Shown here: positions 36,054-45,407 of the stretch, one piece after another
Numbering within the stretch: position 1 is the stretch's first letter
Layout of the letters: each line of letters begins with the position of its first letter
Source: Mycolicibacterium boenickei
GTDB taxonomy: Bacteria; Actinomycetota; Actinomycetes; Mycobacteriales; Mycobacteriaceae
DNA length: 64,000 nt
Reading direction: 5' to 3'
NCBI RefSeq assembly: GCF_010731295.1
Contig: NZ_AP022579.1
Span: 6,386,001-6,450,000 of the forward strand
Program-made: the position numbers and the translations under genes
The notes under the pieces: generated by a model
Told to the model about the DNA's origin: nothing
Database searches by the model: none
Seen by the model: only the letters and a program-made list of their open reading frames with translations

Positions 36054-38645
36054 CTAGCGGGCCGCCCGGTTGATGGCTTCTCGCCGGTTGGTCGCACCGA
36101 GTTTGCGGTAGATGGCGCGCTGGTGGGTTTTGAGCGTGTTCACCGAGATCGACATCTTGTCGGCGATCTCCTGCATCGTCATCGGCGTCCGCAGGAAGGC
36201 CAGAATCTCGCGCTCACGCGGCGTCAGGCTTCCCGCGCCAGAATCCGACCGGCGATGCTCGCTCGCCAGCAGTGCTTGCTCGACGAAATCGGGGTATGCG
36301 GTATACGAGCGGTGGGCGGCCAGTAATTCTTGGCAGACCGGGTCCGGGTTGTCGACGAACTGGTAGCGCACGTGCTCGGGGCACGCGGCGGCCAACATCT
36401 CTTCCATCCGCTGATGAGCCTGTTCGGCCTGTCCGTTCTGCCAGGCCAACAGCGCCAGCGTGTACAGCGCATACGCGCCGATATACCCCGGTAGCTGCGG
36501 TTCCAGCGCCTGGTGGGCCAGGCGGTCGGCCAGGCTCAGACCACCCAGACGACGGCACATCCCGGCGAGGACCGCTGACACCATCGGAACGTGTTGAGAA
36601 CCAACCACACTCGCGGCCAGGTCCAGCGCGAGGTTGCGATCACCGCGGGCTTCGGCCAGACGGGCACGGCTGGCCGTCTTGTAGCTGACCCACGGCACTC
36701 CGTGCGTGTCGGCATCGGGCATCCGGGCCACGGCGGCTTCAGCGACGGCCAGCACACGGTTGTCGCGGAGGGTGGCCGCGCTGAACGCCAGGAACATCCG
36801 CGACGTATCGGGGTACCCCACGCCGACGGTGCCGCTCGATGGGATCAAATCCTCGACGGCCGAGGTGATCTCACCATGCCAGAAGTGAATCCATCCCGCC
36901 GTGAAGCGTTCGATACCGTCACCGTCGTGCGACAGCCAAAGCTCGGGAGTGGATTCGCCGGATGACACAGCCAGGTGCAGCGCCTGCTGCGCACGGCCCA
37001 ATTCGCCCGAGTGAGCCAGTGCGAAAGCGAGGCTCTGCCTGGCGCGGTAAGCCACCTCCGGCAGCCCGAGGGCCGCACACTCGTGCACGGCGGCCTCCAG
37101 ATACTCCGAACCACGGGTCGGACTGCGCCGCATCCGCGAATCCGCCCAGCCCAGCACGAACAGCGCGCACGCATAGACACGCGGTGCGACCAGTTCACGG
37201 TCTGACAGCGCGGTCTCGACGCGCCCTGCGGCGCTGTCCATCACGTCACGGTCGTCAGATATCAGGAGCTGCGTGAGATCGGCGATCAGGTCGAGCCGCC
37301 CCGGCTCCTGCTCCGACTGCGACATTCGCGCGGCCCGGTTGAACAACAGCGCCGCCGTCACGTCGTCGCCGGCCATGGCACGACAGCTGGACCGGATCAT
37401 CAGGATCTCGGGATTCTCACCGAAGGCCTCGGTGAGTCGCACGCAGGCCAGATCGAGTGCACCCGAACGAGACTGCAGCAGGAGCTCGAGCCAGTGGTCG
37501 GCGACGATGTCATATCCGAAACGGTCATCACCCCGGACGGCGTGCTCGACAGCTTCCAGCGGGTACTGCTGGGCCAGCTCGACCGCCGCCAACCGGTTGA
37601 GCCGCGTCCACTCCTCCGGCCGACGCCGCCTCAGGATCTCCTGGCAATGCTTGACGAAGATCGAATGCCATTGAAAGACTGCGCTTTCCCCTGAACTGAT
37701 GCGCTCGAGGAACAGGCCCGCTGCCACGCAGTCATTGAGCAGTTCACCACTGTCCTGACGGTCCGTGAGTACGCGGGCCAGATGCTCGTCCACGCGGGGG
37801 CAGACGGTGGCCTTCAGCGCGAAATCGGCCAGGTCCGGCCGCATCCGGGCCAGCACCGCGGTACCGATGTAGTCGGTGAGGTCGACATCGTCGGAGAACG
37901 CGGCGGCCTCGTCGCCGCTGACCAGGATGAGTCGAACCGCACCGGGCCAGCCGCCGCTCGCCGTCAAGATGCGGTCGACGTCCTCGGGCCTGGTCGACGT
38001 ACCGCGTTGCTCGACGAGTGCCTGCACGTCGCCGCGGGTGAAAGACAGTTCGGCCGAACCGATGACCGCCACCTTGTCGTGGACCCGCAGCCGAGCCCAC
38101 GACGGGCCGACCGGGTCAGTCGTGATCAGGACGAACCGCAACCACTGCGGTCCGTTCTCGACCAGCTCCACGACATCGTCATCAGCCCATACCGACCGGG
38201 CGAATTGGAAATCGTCGATCACGATGGTCACGTTCCGGCGCGGATCGATGGCCATCAGGGCCGCAACCGCCGCATCGTAGGAGGCCGAGTCGAACGCCCC
38301 GGACAAGGCCTGATCCAGCGAGCCGTCCCCGGCGTCACGTGCGCTGTTCAGCAACGCGGTCAAGATGCCGCGCAGGACGTCCCTGCGGTCGTTGATCCGC
38401 TCGGTCAGCGTCAGCCACGCCAGTGAGCCGGGTTCGGCACGTTGACGCTCGTGAGCCCACTGCGCGACGGAGACGGTCTTGCCGAACCCCGACGGAGCGG
38501 CGACGAGCACGGCCCGTCTGCCGGTGTTGTGCTCGTTCAGGGTGCGGCCGATGGCCGGACGCGGCAGCATCCCGGGGCTCGACGACGGGATGGTGGCGAG
38601 AAACCACGGCACCGGCTGCATCGAGGATGTTCCGGAGGGCTGCAC
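36054..38645 (-). CDS. Large ATP-binding LuxR-family regulator (MalT/LAL type)
   Basis: 863 residues. The P-loop APSGFGKT is at residues 50-57 and Walker B 'VTIVIDDFQ' at about 138-146. A long helical, TPR-like middle follows (about 350-780), then a C-terminal LuxR helix-turn-helix 'LTPREREILAFL...MTMQEIADKMSISVNTLKTHQRAIYRKLGA'-type segment. This is the layout of signal-transducing STAND ATPases, in which the TPR part senses an inducer and ATP drives oligomerisation on DNA. It lies directly downstream of the first alkyl sulfatase on the same strand, so it may control the sulfatases; a shared 17-bp palindrome nearby is a candidate site. Confidence 0.88.
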   Translation of the reverse strand: MQPSGTSSMQPVPWFLATIPSSSPGMLPRPAIGRTLNEHNTGRRAVLVAAPSGFGKTVSVAQWAHERQRAEPGSLAWLTLTERINDRRDVLRGILTALLNSARDAGDGSLDQALSGAFDSASYDAAVAALMAIDPRRNVTIVIDDFQFARSVWADDDVVELVENGPQWLRFVLITTDPVGPSWARLRVHDKVAVIGSAELSFTRGDVQALVEQRGTSTRPEDVDRILTASGGWPGAVRLILVSGDEAAAFSDDVDLTDYIGTAVLARMRPDLADFALKATVCPRVDEHLARVLTDRQDSGELLNDCVAAGLFLERISSGESAVFQWHSIFVKHCQEILRRRRPEEWTRLNRLAAVELAQQYPLEAVEHAVRGDDRFGYDIVADHWLELLLQSRSGALDLACVRLTEAFGENPEILMIRSSCRAMAGDDVTAALLFNRAARMSQSEQEPGRLDLIADLTQLLISDDRDVMDSAAGRVETALSDRELVAPRVYACALFVLGWADSRMRRSPTRGSEYLEAAVHECAALGLPEVAYRARQSLAFALAHSGELGRAQQALHLAVSSGESTPELWLSHDGDGIERFTAGWIHFWHGEITSAVEDLIPSSGTVGVGYPDTSRMFLAFSAATLRDNRVLAVAEAAVARMPDADTHGVPWVSYKTASRARLAEARGDRNLALDLAASVVGSQHVPMVSAVLAGMCRRLGGLSLADRLAHQALEPQLPGYIGAYALYTLALLAWQNGQAEQAHQRMEEMLAAACPEHVRYQFVDNPDPVCQELLAAHRSYTAYPDFVEQALLASEHRRSDSGAGSLTPREREILAFLRTPMTMQEIADKMSISVNTLKTHQRAIYRKLGATNRREAINRAAR

Positions 38646-38676
38646 GTTGGTTCCTATCGATCACTGTCCCGGGCAC

Positions 38677-38711
38677 GGTGTGCCGCCCTGCGGGCGGCAG
38701 GGCAGCACACC
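38677..38711. terminator. Hairpin downstream of alkyl sulfatase 1
   Basis: Arms GGTGTGC (38677-38683) and GCACACC (38705-38711) enclose a GC-rich inner hairpin GCCGCCC-TGC-GGGCGGC. It follows the sulfatase stop (38725) by 13 bp on the minus strand and precedes the LuxR-type gene, so it likely ends or attenuates the sulfatase transcript. Confidence 0.55.
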
Positions 38712-38724
38712 ATTCTCGCAGTAG

Positions 38725-40806
38725 CTAGGGAGTGACGATGTTGAACCAGAACGGGAAGGTGTCGAGCAGGCCCATGAACTCGTCGAACGACGCCCGGTTG
38801 CCGTCAATCGTGACCTTGTTCTGCGAGATCGCGTCCTGCAGCTTGAGGTTCCCGAGCTGGATGTCGTCGAGCGTCGCCTTGTCGAGGGTGACCGTGACAT
38901 TGGCGTTCGGTACCGGTGCCGGCGCGTAGTTGAGCACGGCATTCTCGACCGTCAGGCCATATTCTTTCTTCAGGTCCTTGAAGTTGACGTTCATCGTGAT
39001 GTTCTTCCCCGCAGCCTTGGGCCCGTTCAGCCGGACCCCGAGGTAGTCGAACAGCAACTCGGGCGGCATGGCCTTGATGGTGTCGGGGCTCGCCGAGTTT
39101 GTCGCAGCCACGTCGGGCACTCCGTTGCGCAGCTCGTAGGCACCTTGCAGGTACACCGAGCGCCAGGGCCCGGACTCGGCCTGGTAGCCGAGTTGCTCGT
39201 AGCTGTCGGCAAGGAGATTCTTGGCATCGGAGTTGTCCGGGTTGGCGAACACCACCTGCTTGAGCACCATCGCGGTCCAGCGGTAGTTGCCGGCGTCGAA
39301 ATCCTTTTTTGCCTTGTCCAGGATCGACCCCTCTCCGCCCATGTACTCGACGTACTTTTTGGCCGCATCCGCCGGCGGCAGGTCGTCGAGGTCGGACGGG
39401 TTGCCGTCATACCAGCCCATGTACCGCTGATACACCGCACGGGAGTTGTGTTTCAGCGTGCCGTAGTAGCCGCGGTCGGGCCAGAAGTTGTTCAACTCCG
39501 GCGGCAGCGAGATCGCTTCGGCGATTTCGGACCCGATCATGCCGGTGTTCATCATCCGCACCGACTGGTCGTGGATGTACTTGTACATGTCACGCACGCG
39601 CTTGAAATAGTCGATGACCTTCTCGTTGCCCCACATCGGCCAGTGGTGGCTCTGGAATTTCACGTCGGTGTTCGGTCCGTACAACCGGATCGTCTCGTCG
39701 AGGAACTGGGACCACTTCAGCGGATCGCGCACCTGCGCCCCGCGCAGGGTCAGCAGATTGTGCATTGTGTTGACCGTGTTCTCGGCCATCCACAGGGCTT
39801 TGAACTGCGGGAAGAAGGTGTTCATCTCCGACGGCGCCTCGGTACCGGGAGTCAACTGGAACTCCATGTCGACCCCGTCGACCGTCATCTTGGTCCCGGT
39901 GGTCGTGATGACGTCGGTCGGAATGATCAGCGTGGGCACACCATTCGAAATCGTCTGCCCCAGTCCTGCATTCACGCCGCCCTGGGCGTTGCGGGGTAGC
40001 TGTGCGCCAAACATGTAGACCGCGCGGCGCGACATGGCGTTACCCGCGATCACGTTCTCACTCACCGCGTGGTCGACGAAACCTTCCGGTGTGATGACCT
40101 TGACCTTGCCCGAGTCGACGTCGGCCTGGTTGACGACTCCACGGATACCGCCGTAATGGTCGGTGTGAGAGTGACTGATCACCACCGCATGGATCGGCCG
40201 GGCGCCCAAATGTTGGTTGGCCAGGTCCAGCGCGGCTTTGGCGGTTTCCGGCGAGACCATCACGTCGACGAGGATCCAACCGGTGTCTCCCCTGACCAGG
40301 GTGAGGTTGGACAGGTCGTAGTTGCGGACCTGATAGATGCGGTCGGGCACGACCTCGAACAGGCCGTACTGCATGTTCAGCTGGGCATTGCGCCACAAGC
40401 TGGGATTGACGGTATCCGGCGCTGGTTTGTCGTCGCCGATATATTTCTTGTATTCCTCCAGATCCCAGACGATATTGCCGTCGGCGTCCTTGATCGTCAG
40501 GGTGTCGGGTTTGGCGAGCAGACCTCGCTTCGCGTCCTCGAAATCGCTCTTGTCGCTGAACGGCAGTGTGTCGAGCAGCTTCTGGTTGGCCGCCTTGGTC
40601 GCTTCGGTGGCGCCCTTGACACTGTTGTCGGTGCTGACTCCTCCCGCACCGCCGGACGTGGAGCCACCGCTCTTGTCGTTACACGCGGCGACGAGAGTCG
40701 TGGCGACGCCGGCGACCGCCAGGCCGCCCAACATCCTTCGCCGCGGCAACTGCGCCCGCAATTCGTCAGGCTTATCTGCTTGATATGACTTCGAATTGGG
40801 ATCCAT
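38725..40806 (-). CDS. Alkyl sulfatase, metallo-beta-lactamase type (SdsA-like), Tat lipoprotein, copy 1
   Basis: 693 residues. The N-terminus has three Arg (22-24) before a hydrophobic stretch ending in 'LVAAC' (Cys42), i.e. a twin-arginine lipoprotein signal. The zinc site reads HSHTDH (His212, His214, Asp216, His217), then Glu in 'GTEAPSEMN' and 'WMAENT' and His in 'NTMHNLL'. The last 130 residues resemble the SCP2-like domain of SdsA1. Type III sulfatases of this kind release sulfate from long alkyl sulfates such as SDS. Probably leaderless: CATAAT is 8 bp before the ATG. A near-copy lies upstream. Confidence 0.9.
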   Translation of the reverse strand: MDPNSKSYQADKPDELRAQLPRRRMLGGLAVAGVATTLVAACNDKSGGSTSGGAGGVSTDNSVKGATEATKAANQKLLDTLPFSDKSDFEDAKRGLLAKPDTLTIKDADGNIVWDLEEYKKYIGDDKPAPDTVNPSLWRNAQLNMQYGLFEVVPDRIYQVRNYDLSNLTLVRGDTGWILVDVMVSPETAKAALDLANQHLGARPIHAVVISHSHTDHYGGIRGVVNQADVDSGKVKVITPEGFVDHAVSENVIAGNAMSRRAVYMFGAQLPRNAQGGVNAGLGQTISNGVPTLIIPTDVITTTGTKMTVDGVDMEFQLTPGTEAPSEMNTFFPQFKALWMAENTVNTMHNLLTLRGAQVRDPLKWSQFLDETIRLYGPNTDVKFQSHHWPMWGNEKVIDYFKRVRDMYKYIHDQSVRMMNTGMIGSEIAEAISLPPELNNFWPDRGYYGTLKHNSRAVYQRYMGWYDGNPSDLDDLPPADAAKKYVEYMGGEGSILDKAKKDFDAGNYRWTAMVLKQVVFANPDNSDAKNLLADSYEQLGYQAESGPWRSVYLQGAYELRNGVPDVAATNSASPDTIKAMPPELLFDYLGVRLNGPKAAGKNITMNVNFKDLKKEYGLTVENAVLNYAPAPVPNANVTVTLDKATLDDIQLGNLKLQDAISQNKVTIDGNRASFDEFMGLLDTFPFWFNIVTP

Positions 40807-40814
40807 GGGGGTGA

Positions 40815-40820
40815 ATTATG
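40815..40820 (-). promoter_or_regulatory. -10 element of alkyl sulfatase 1 (leaderless)
   Basis: CATAAT on the minus strand, 8 bp before the ATG, predicts transcription starting at or next to the start codon. The same AGGCATAATT sequence precedes copy 2 at the same distance. Just upstream, TCAACAGCTTGTTGA (40829-40843) is a palindrome in the -35 region, absent from copy 2. Confidence 0.6.
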
Positions 40821-40881
40821 CCTCCGCGTCAACAGCTTGTTGATGATTTACCGACTGACGCCGAGCGCAGATTCACAAGAA

Positions 40882-40926
40882 GCCTGTTGCCTCACCCATT
40901 TTGGGTGAGGCAACAAGCAACAGGCT
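40882..40926. repeat. Palindromic element between the two alkyl sulfatase genes
   Basis: The core GTTGCCTCACCCA (40886-40898) and TGGGTGAGGCAAC (40902-40914) forms a perfect 13-bp stem with a TTT loop; an outer AGCCTGTTGC/GCAACAGGCT repeat overlaps the stop codon of copy 2. It can serve as the terminator of copy 2. Its central 17 bp (40892-40908) recur exactly, in inverse orientation, at 45408-45424 upstream of the GMC oxidoreductase, which suggests an operator. Confidence 0.65.
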
Positions 40927-43012
40927 ACGGGGTGACGATGTTGAACCAGAATGGGAAGGTGTCGAGCATGCCGACGAAGTCGTCGACCGATTGTCGGTTG
41001 CCGTCGAGCGTGACCTTGTTCTGGTCGATGCCGTCGTTGAGTTTGAGCTTGCCCAACTGAATCTGGTTCATCGTGTCTTTGGTCAACTTCAAATTCGCGT
41101 TGGCGTTCGGGATCGGCGCAGTCGTGTAGTTGAGTACACCGTTCTCGACGCGCAGACCGTATTGCTTGTTGAGATCGGTGAAGTCAACGTTCAACGTGAT
41201 GTTCTTACCAGCGGCCTTCTGGCCATTGAGTCGCACGGCCAGATAATCGAACATCATCTCCGGAGGCATGGCGTTGATGGTGTCCGGGCTGGCGACATCG
41301 GTTCCGCCCGCGCTCGGCACACCGTTGCGCAGTTCGTAGGCGCCCTGCAGATACACCGACCGCCACGGACCGGATTCCGCCTGATAGCCCATCTGCTCAA
41401 AGCTGTCTGCCAGAAGGTTCTTGGCGTCGGCATTGTTCGGGTTGGCGAACACCACATGCTTGAGGACCATGGCCGTCCACCGGTATTCGCCGTTGTCGAA
41501 GTCCCTCTTGGCCTTCTCCAGGACCGCGGACTCCCCACCCATGTACTCGACGTACTTCTTGCCCGCTGGCTCGGGCGGCAAGTCATCCAGGTCGGCCGGA
41601 TTACCGTCATACCAACCCATGTAGCGCTGATACACCGCCCGCGAATTGTGCTTCAGCGTGCCGTAATACCCACGGTCGGGCCAGAAGTTGTTCAACTCCG
41701 GCGGCATCTGGATCTCTTCGGCGATCTCCGAACCGATCAGGCCGTTGTTCATCAGGCGCACCGACTGGTCGTGAATGTACTTGTACATGTCACGCTGTTT
41801 CTTCCAGTAGTCGATGATCTTGTCCTTGCCCCACATCGGCCAGTGGTGGCTCTGGAACTTCACGTCGATGTTCGGCCCGTAGATGTTGATCGTGTCGTCG
41901 AGGAACTTCGCCCAGATCCGCGCATCACGTACCTGCGCACCGCGCAGGGTGAGCAGGTTGTGCATGGTGTTGGTGGTGTTCTCCGCCATCCACATGGCCT
42001 TGAACTGCGGGAAGTAGGTGTTCATCTCGGTGGGCGCTTCCGTGCCCGGGGTGAACTGGAACTCCATGTCGACACCGTCGACGGTCATCTTCTGCCCCGA
42101 CGCCGAAATCGTGTCGGTGGGCAGGACCAGCGTCGGCAGACCAGTGGACACCGTCATACCCAGGCCACCGTTGACACCACCCTCGGCATTACGTGGCAAC
42201 AGTGCGCCGTACATGTAGACCGCGCGCCGACCCATGGCGTTGCCCGCGATCACGTTCTCGCTGACCGCGTCTTCGACGAAGTTCGCCGGAGCGATGATTT
42301 TCACCTTGCCCGAGTCGACGTCGGCCTGGTTGATGATGCCACGCACGCCGCCGTAGTGATCCACATGTGAGTGGCTGTGCAGCACGGCGACGATCGGTCG
42401 TGGACCCAGCTTCTGATTGACCAGATCCAGTGCCGCCTTGGCGGTTTCGGGCGAGATGAGGGTGTCGTACACGAGCCAGCCGGTATTGCCCCGGATGAAC
42501 GTGATGTTCGACAGGTCATACCCGCGGACCTGATAGATCTTGTCCGGAACCACCTCGAACAACCCGTATTCCATACACAGCTGGGCGTTTCGCCACAAGC
42601 TCGGGTTGACGGTGTCCGGTGCCGGCTTGTCCTCGGCGATGTACTTCTTGTATTCCTCAAGGTCCCACACCACGTTGCCGTCGGCGTCCTTGATCGTCAG
42701 GGTCTCCGGTCGCTCCAGCAGCCCACGTTTGGCATCCTCGAAATCGGACTTGTCGTTGAACGGCAAGGCATCGGCGACCTTCTTGTTGGCTTCCTTGGTG
42801 GCCTCGCTCGCGCCCTTGACACTGTTGTCGGTCTTGACTGCGCCCCCACCGCCGCCGCCGGACGATCCGCCGCCAGACTCGTCGTTGCACGCTGCGATCA
42901 GGGTGGTCGCCACACCGGCCACCGCCAGCCCACCCAGCATCCTGCGCCGCGGCAGCCTCCCACGAAATTCGTCAGACTTATCTGCTTGATATGACTTCGA
43001 ATTGGGATCCAT
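40925..43012 (-). CDS. Alkyl sulfatase, metallo-beta-lactamase type (SdsA-like), Tat lipoprotein, copy 2
   Basis: 695 residues from ATG 43010-43012; a TTG three codons upstream is open but would lie inside the promoter. It is a close paralogue of copy 1 along its whole length, with the same Tat/lipobox start (Arg22-24, Cys42). The linker after Cys42 is a Gly run. The zinc motif is HSHVDH preceded by an extra His ('VLHSHSHVDH'). It has the SCP2-like C-terminal domain. CATAAT lies 8 bp before the ATG. The tandem copies differ mostly in the linker and in surface positions, so they may differ in chain-length preference. Confidence 0.9.
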   Translation of the reverse strand: MDPNSKSYQADKSDEFRGRLPRRRMLGGLAVAGVATTLIAACNDESGGGSSGGGGGGAVKTDNSVKGASEATKEANKKVADALPFNDKSDFEDAKRGLLERPETLTIKDADGNVVWDLEEYKKYIAEDKPAPDTVNPSLWRNAQLCMEYGLFEVVPDKIYQVRGYDLSNITFIRGNTGWLVYDTLISPETAKAALDLVNQKLGPRPIVAVLHSHSHVDHYGGVRGIINQADVDSGKVKIIAPANFVEDAVSENVIAGNAMGRRAVYMYGALLPRNAEGGVNGGLGMTVSTGLPTLVLPTDTISASGQKMTVDGVDMEFQFTPGTEAPTEMNTYFPQFKAMWMAENTTNTMHNLLTLRGAQVRDARIWAKFLDDTINIYGPNIDVKFQSHHWPMWGKDKIIDYWKKQRDMYKYIHDQSVRLMNNGLIGSEIAEEIQMPPELNNFWPDRGYYGTLKHNSRAVYQRYMGWYDGNPADLDDLPPEPAGKKYVEYMGGESAVLEKAKRDFDNGEYRWTAMVLKHVVFANPNNADAKNLLADSFEQMGYQAESGPWRSVYLQGAYELRNGVPSAGGTDVASPDTINAMPPEMMFDYLAVRLNGQKAAGKNITLNVDFTDLNKQYGLRVENGVLNYTTAPIPNANANLKLTKDTMNQIQLGKLKLNDGIDQNKVTLDGNRQSVDDFVGMLDTFPFWFNIVTP

Positions 43013-43020
43013 GCGGGCCA

Positions 43021-43026
43021 ATTATG
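43021..43026 (-). promoter_or_regulatory. -10 element of alkyl sulfatase 2 (leaderless)
   Basis: CATAAT on the minus strand with 8 bp to the ATG, within an AGGCATAATT stretch identical to that of copy 1. The sequence upstream of this element differs from copy 1, so the paralogues probably share a start mechanism but not the same operator. Confidence 0.55.
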
Positions 43027-43183
43027 CCTATGTACGATCCGGATTACGCGGAAAACCAACTCAGCGATCTAATTCGACCCACAAAGGAACGCCACTACCG
43101 CCGCGTTGCCAGCAAAGCGAATCGCACAGCAAGCAAAACGATGTCGCATTGCGGCGGTTCCTATACTCCCGGCTCTGCACGGC

Positions 43184-43513
43184 TCAGCCGGAAATGGTTA
43201 TCATTCCGTCGGTTTCGGTGACCTCATATGTGGCCAGCGGCCGGACCGCGGGGCCCTTGAGTACCGTCCCCGTGGCGATGTCATAGCGGCACCCATGGCA
43301 CTGGCACAGAATGGTGGTTCCGGTCAGCATTCCGGCGGACAACGGACATGCCTCGTGCGTGCACAGATCGTCGAACGCGTAGAGCTTCCCGGCGACCCGC
43401 GCTACCGACACCCGCCATTTGCGGTCGTCGAGGTAATACGGGTTGACGGCGCCATCCGGCAATTCGTCGGCGCGCCCGAGGCGCCGCTGCGTCGGTGCAT
43501 TCGGTGTCGTCAT
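43184..43513 (-). CDS. Rieske [2Fe-2S] ferredoxin-type protein
   Basis: 109 residues. The Rieske ligands are Cys51-x-His53 ('LCTHEACPL') and Cys70-x-x-His73 ('LCQCHGCRYD'). Two extra Cys sit beside the clusters (Cys56 and Cys72), more than is usual for small soluble Rieske ferredoxins. It lies 24 bp downstream of the GMC oxidoreductase on the same strand and likely passes electrons for it or for a partner oxygenase. No oxygenase gene is adjacent. Confidence 0.9.
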   Translation of the reverse strand: MTTPNAPTQRRLGRADELPDGAVNPYYLDDRKWRVSVARVAGKLYAFDDLCTHEACPLSAGMLTGTTILCQCHGCRYDIATGTVLKGPAVRPLATYEVTETDGMITISG

Positions 43514-43537
43514 GGTGACCTCGCTGATTCTGGGCGC

Positions 43538-45277
43538 TCAGTACGGGTAATCGGGAATGACGTCCTGGTGCCGGGCGTCCAGTCGAAGCTCCCCGGGTGC
43601 GCCGGCGGGGACGACCGGCCGGTGCGGCATGGTCGCGGTCAGCCGTTGGTAACCGGATCCGAGTGGAGGCCGACCGTCCTGGTCACCCTTGTTGGGCCAG
43701 AACGACATTGCACGTTCGGCCATCGCGGTGATCGTCAGCGACGGATTGACGCCGGGATTGGACGGCATCACGCTGCCGTCCAAGATGTGCAGGCCGGGTT
43801 GACCGAACACCCGGTGATAGGGGTCGACGGCACCTTCCTCGGCGGTGTCGCCGATCGGCATGCCGCCGATGAAATGCGCCGAGGCGGTGCGGTTGATCGA
43901 TTCGAACAGCATCGCGTACTGCTGTGACCCCATCGTCTCGGCGAGCCGGTCGGCGAACTGCTCGACCACGGGGATGTGTACCGGCGGTGACTTCACGCTG
44001 CTCTTGCGACTGCGCAACATGCCGTTCTTCCAATACAACTCGAGCGACGTGTCGTCGGCCTGCATGCACAGCAGGACGGCCATGCGCTCCGACCAATGTC
44101 GGGGATCGCTGCCACGCAACACGTTGCCCGGATGGGTGACGAGTTCCTTCAGCAGGTTCAGCGTCGGATGCTTCTGGTCGCCGCGCTGGTGGTAGCTCAA
44201 CATGAACGCCATCAGGTTGCTGCCGACGCCGTAGTAGACCGGTTCGATGCTGGTCATCTCGTCGGGCCAGACACCGGACGTGATCGACACCGCACCGGGG
44301 GTGATGTGGATCTTCTCGGGATCCTCCTTCCACTCGGGGTACGAGCGATTCACGCTCAGCAATTGCTCCGAATTGGTGCGGGCCCGCTCACCGAGCTGGT
44401 TCGACATCCCGCGCAGTTTGCCGGCATGCTGCATGTGCAGCAGCAGCTTTGCCGTCCCGTACGCGTGTGCCGCCACGATCACCTGGTCGGCGGTGTAGCG
44501 TCGGCGCTGCGCGCGGGCCGCCCGATGTGCCCAGCCCGGATGGCGGGTCAGCACTTCGAACCCGCCGCCCTCCAGCCTCTCGACCTCGTACACCTCGTGT
44601 AGTTCGTGAACCTCGGTACCGAGCTTTTCGGCGAGATACAGATAGTTGACCGTCAGCTTGTTCTTGGCGTTGCGCCCGCAGCCGATCATGCAGTCGCCAC
44701 AGTTGACGCAGCCACGACGACGAGGCCCGGCCCCGCCGAAGTAGGGGTCCTCGACTTCCTCGTCAGGGGTGCCGAAATACACACCCACCGGCGCCCGGTT
44801 GAACGTGTGCCCGATACCCATCTCATCGGCGACCTGCCACATGTAGCGGTCAACATCGGTCGGCATGTACGGCACCCGGACCACACCCAACATGCGCCGG
44901 GCCTGGTCGATGTAGGGCGCGAGTTCGTCGGCCCAATCGGTGATCCCGGCCCATTCCTGCGCATCGAAGAACCTCCGCGGCGGCACATACAGCGTGTTCG
45001 CATACACGTGCGAGCCACCACCGACACCGGCGCCGGACAGAATCAGCACATCATCGAGGAGTTCGATGCGCTGTACTCCGAACATCTCGAACTCTGGCTG
45101 CCACAGGAACTTCCGGACATTCCAGCTTGTCTTCGCGATCGAGGCATCGGGCCAGCGTTTGCCGGATTCCATCACGGCAACGCGATAACCCTTCTCGGCG
45201 GCCCGCATCGCGGCGACACTTCCGCCGAATCCAGAGCCGATGACGATGACGTCGTAATGGGTACCTGAGGCGGTCAT
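43538..45277 (-). CDS. GMC-family flavin oxidoreductase, cholesterol-oxidase (ChoD)-like
   Basis: 579 residues from ATG 45275-45277 with AAAGG just upstream; GTG 45283 is an alternative. The FAD motif GSGFGG is at residues 14-19. A Cys-rich loop 'GCVNCGDCMIGCGRNAKN' and the C-terminal 'VDPYHRVFGQPGLHILDGS' and 'NPGVNPSLTITAMAERAM' match the ChoD-type sterol oxidase group of mycobacteria. It would oxidise a sterol or other lipid alcohol. Paired with a Rieske protein. The 17-bp palindrome at 45408-45424 lies 131 bp upstream. Confidence 0.85.
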   Translation of the reverse strand: MTASGTHYDVIVIGSGFGGSVAAMRAAEKGYRVAVMESGKRWPDASIAKTSWNVRKFLWQPEFEMFGVQRIELLDDVLILSGAGVGGGSHVYANTLYVPPRRFFDAQEWAGITDWADELAPYIDQARRMLGVVRVPYMPTDVDRYMWQVADEMGIGHTFNRAPVGVYFGTPDEEVEDPYFGGAGPRRRGCVNCGDCMIGCGRNAKNKLTVNYLYLAEKLGTEVHELHEVYEVERLEGGGFEVLTRHPGWAHRAARAQRRRYTADQVIVAAHAYGTAKLLLHMQHAGKLRGMSNQLGERARTNSEQLLSVNRSYPEWKEDPEKIHITPGAVSITSGVWPDEMTSIEPVYYGVGSNLMAFMLSYHQRGDQKHPTLNLLKELVTHPGNVLRGSDPRHWSERMAVLLCMQADDTSLELYWKNGMLRSRKSSVKSPPVHIPVVEQFADRLAETMGSQQYAMLFESINRTASAHFIGGMPIGDTAEEGAVDPYHRVFGQPGLHILDGSVMPSNPGVNPSLTITAMAERAMSFWPNKGDQDGRPPLGSGYQRLTATMPHRPVVPAGAPGELRLDARHQDVIPDYPY

Positions 45278-45407
45278 GTTCACCTTTACCTAGCGGGCTG
45301 TGCTGGGAAATGCGCGCGAACAGAACCTGACCGTAGTACGAAAGCGCCGGGCCAGCAGCGAATTCGCTGACCTTCATTACGATTTCGCGCTCTCTCGATA
45401 AGATTCC

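Noticed and set aside
40901-42370. 489-codon plus-strand open frame inside alkyl sulfatase copy 2
   Set aside because: It is antisense to a gene with intact zinc motifs; a similar shadow exists opposite copy 1 because the two genes are paralogues.
43022-43183. Imperfect inverted repeat ACCGCCGCGTTGC / GCATTGCGGCGGT as an operator of alkyl sulfatase 2
   Set aside because: The arms have mismatches and lie nearer the Rieske stop, so a weak terminator is more plausible; evidence is too thin to list as a feature.
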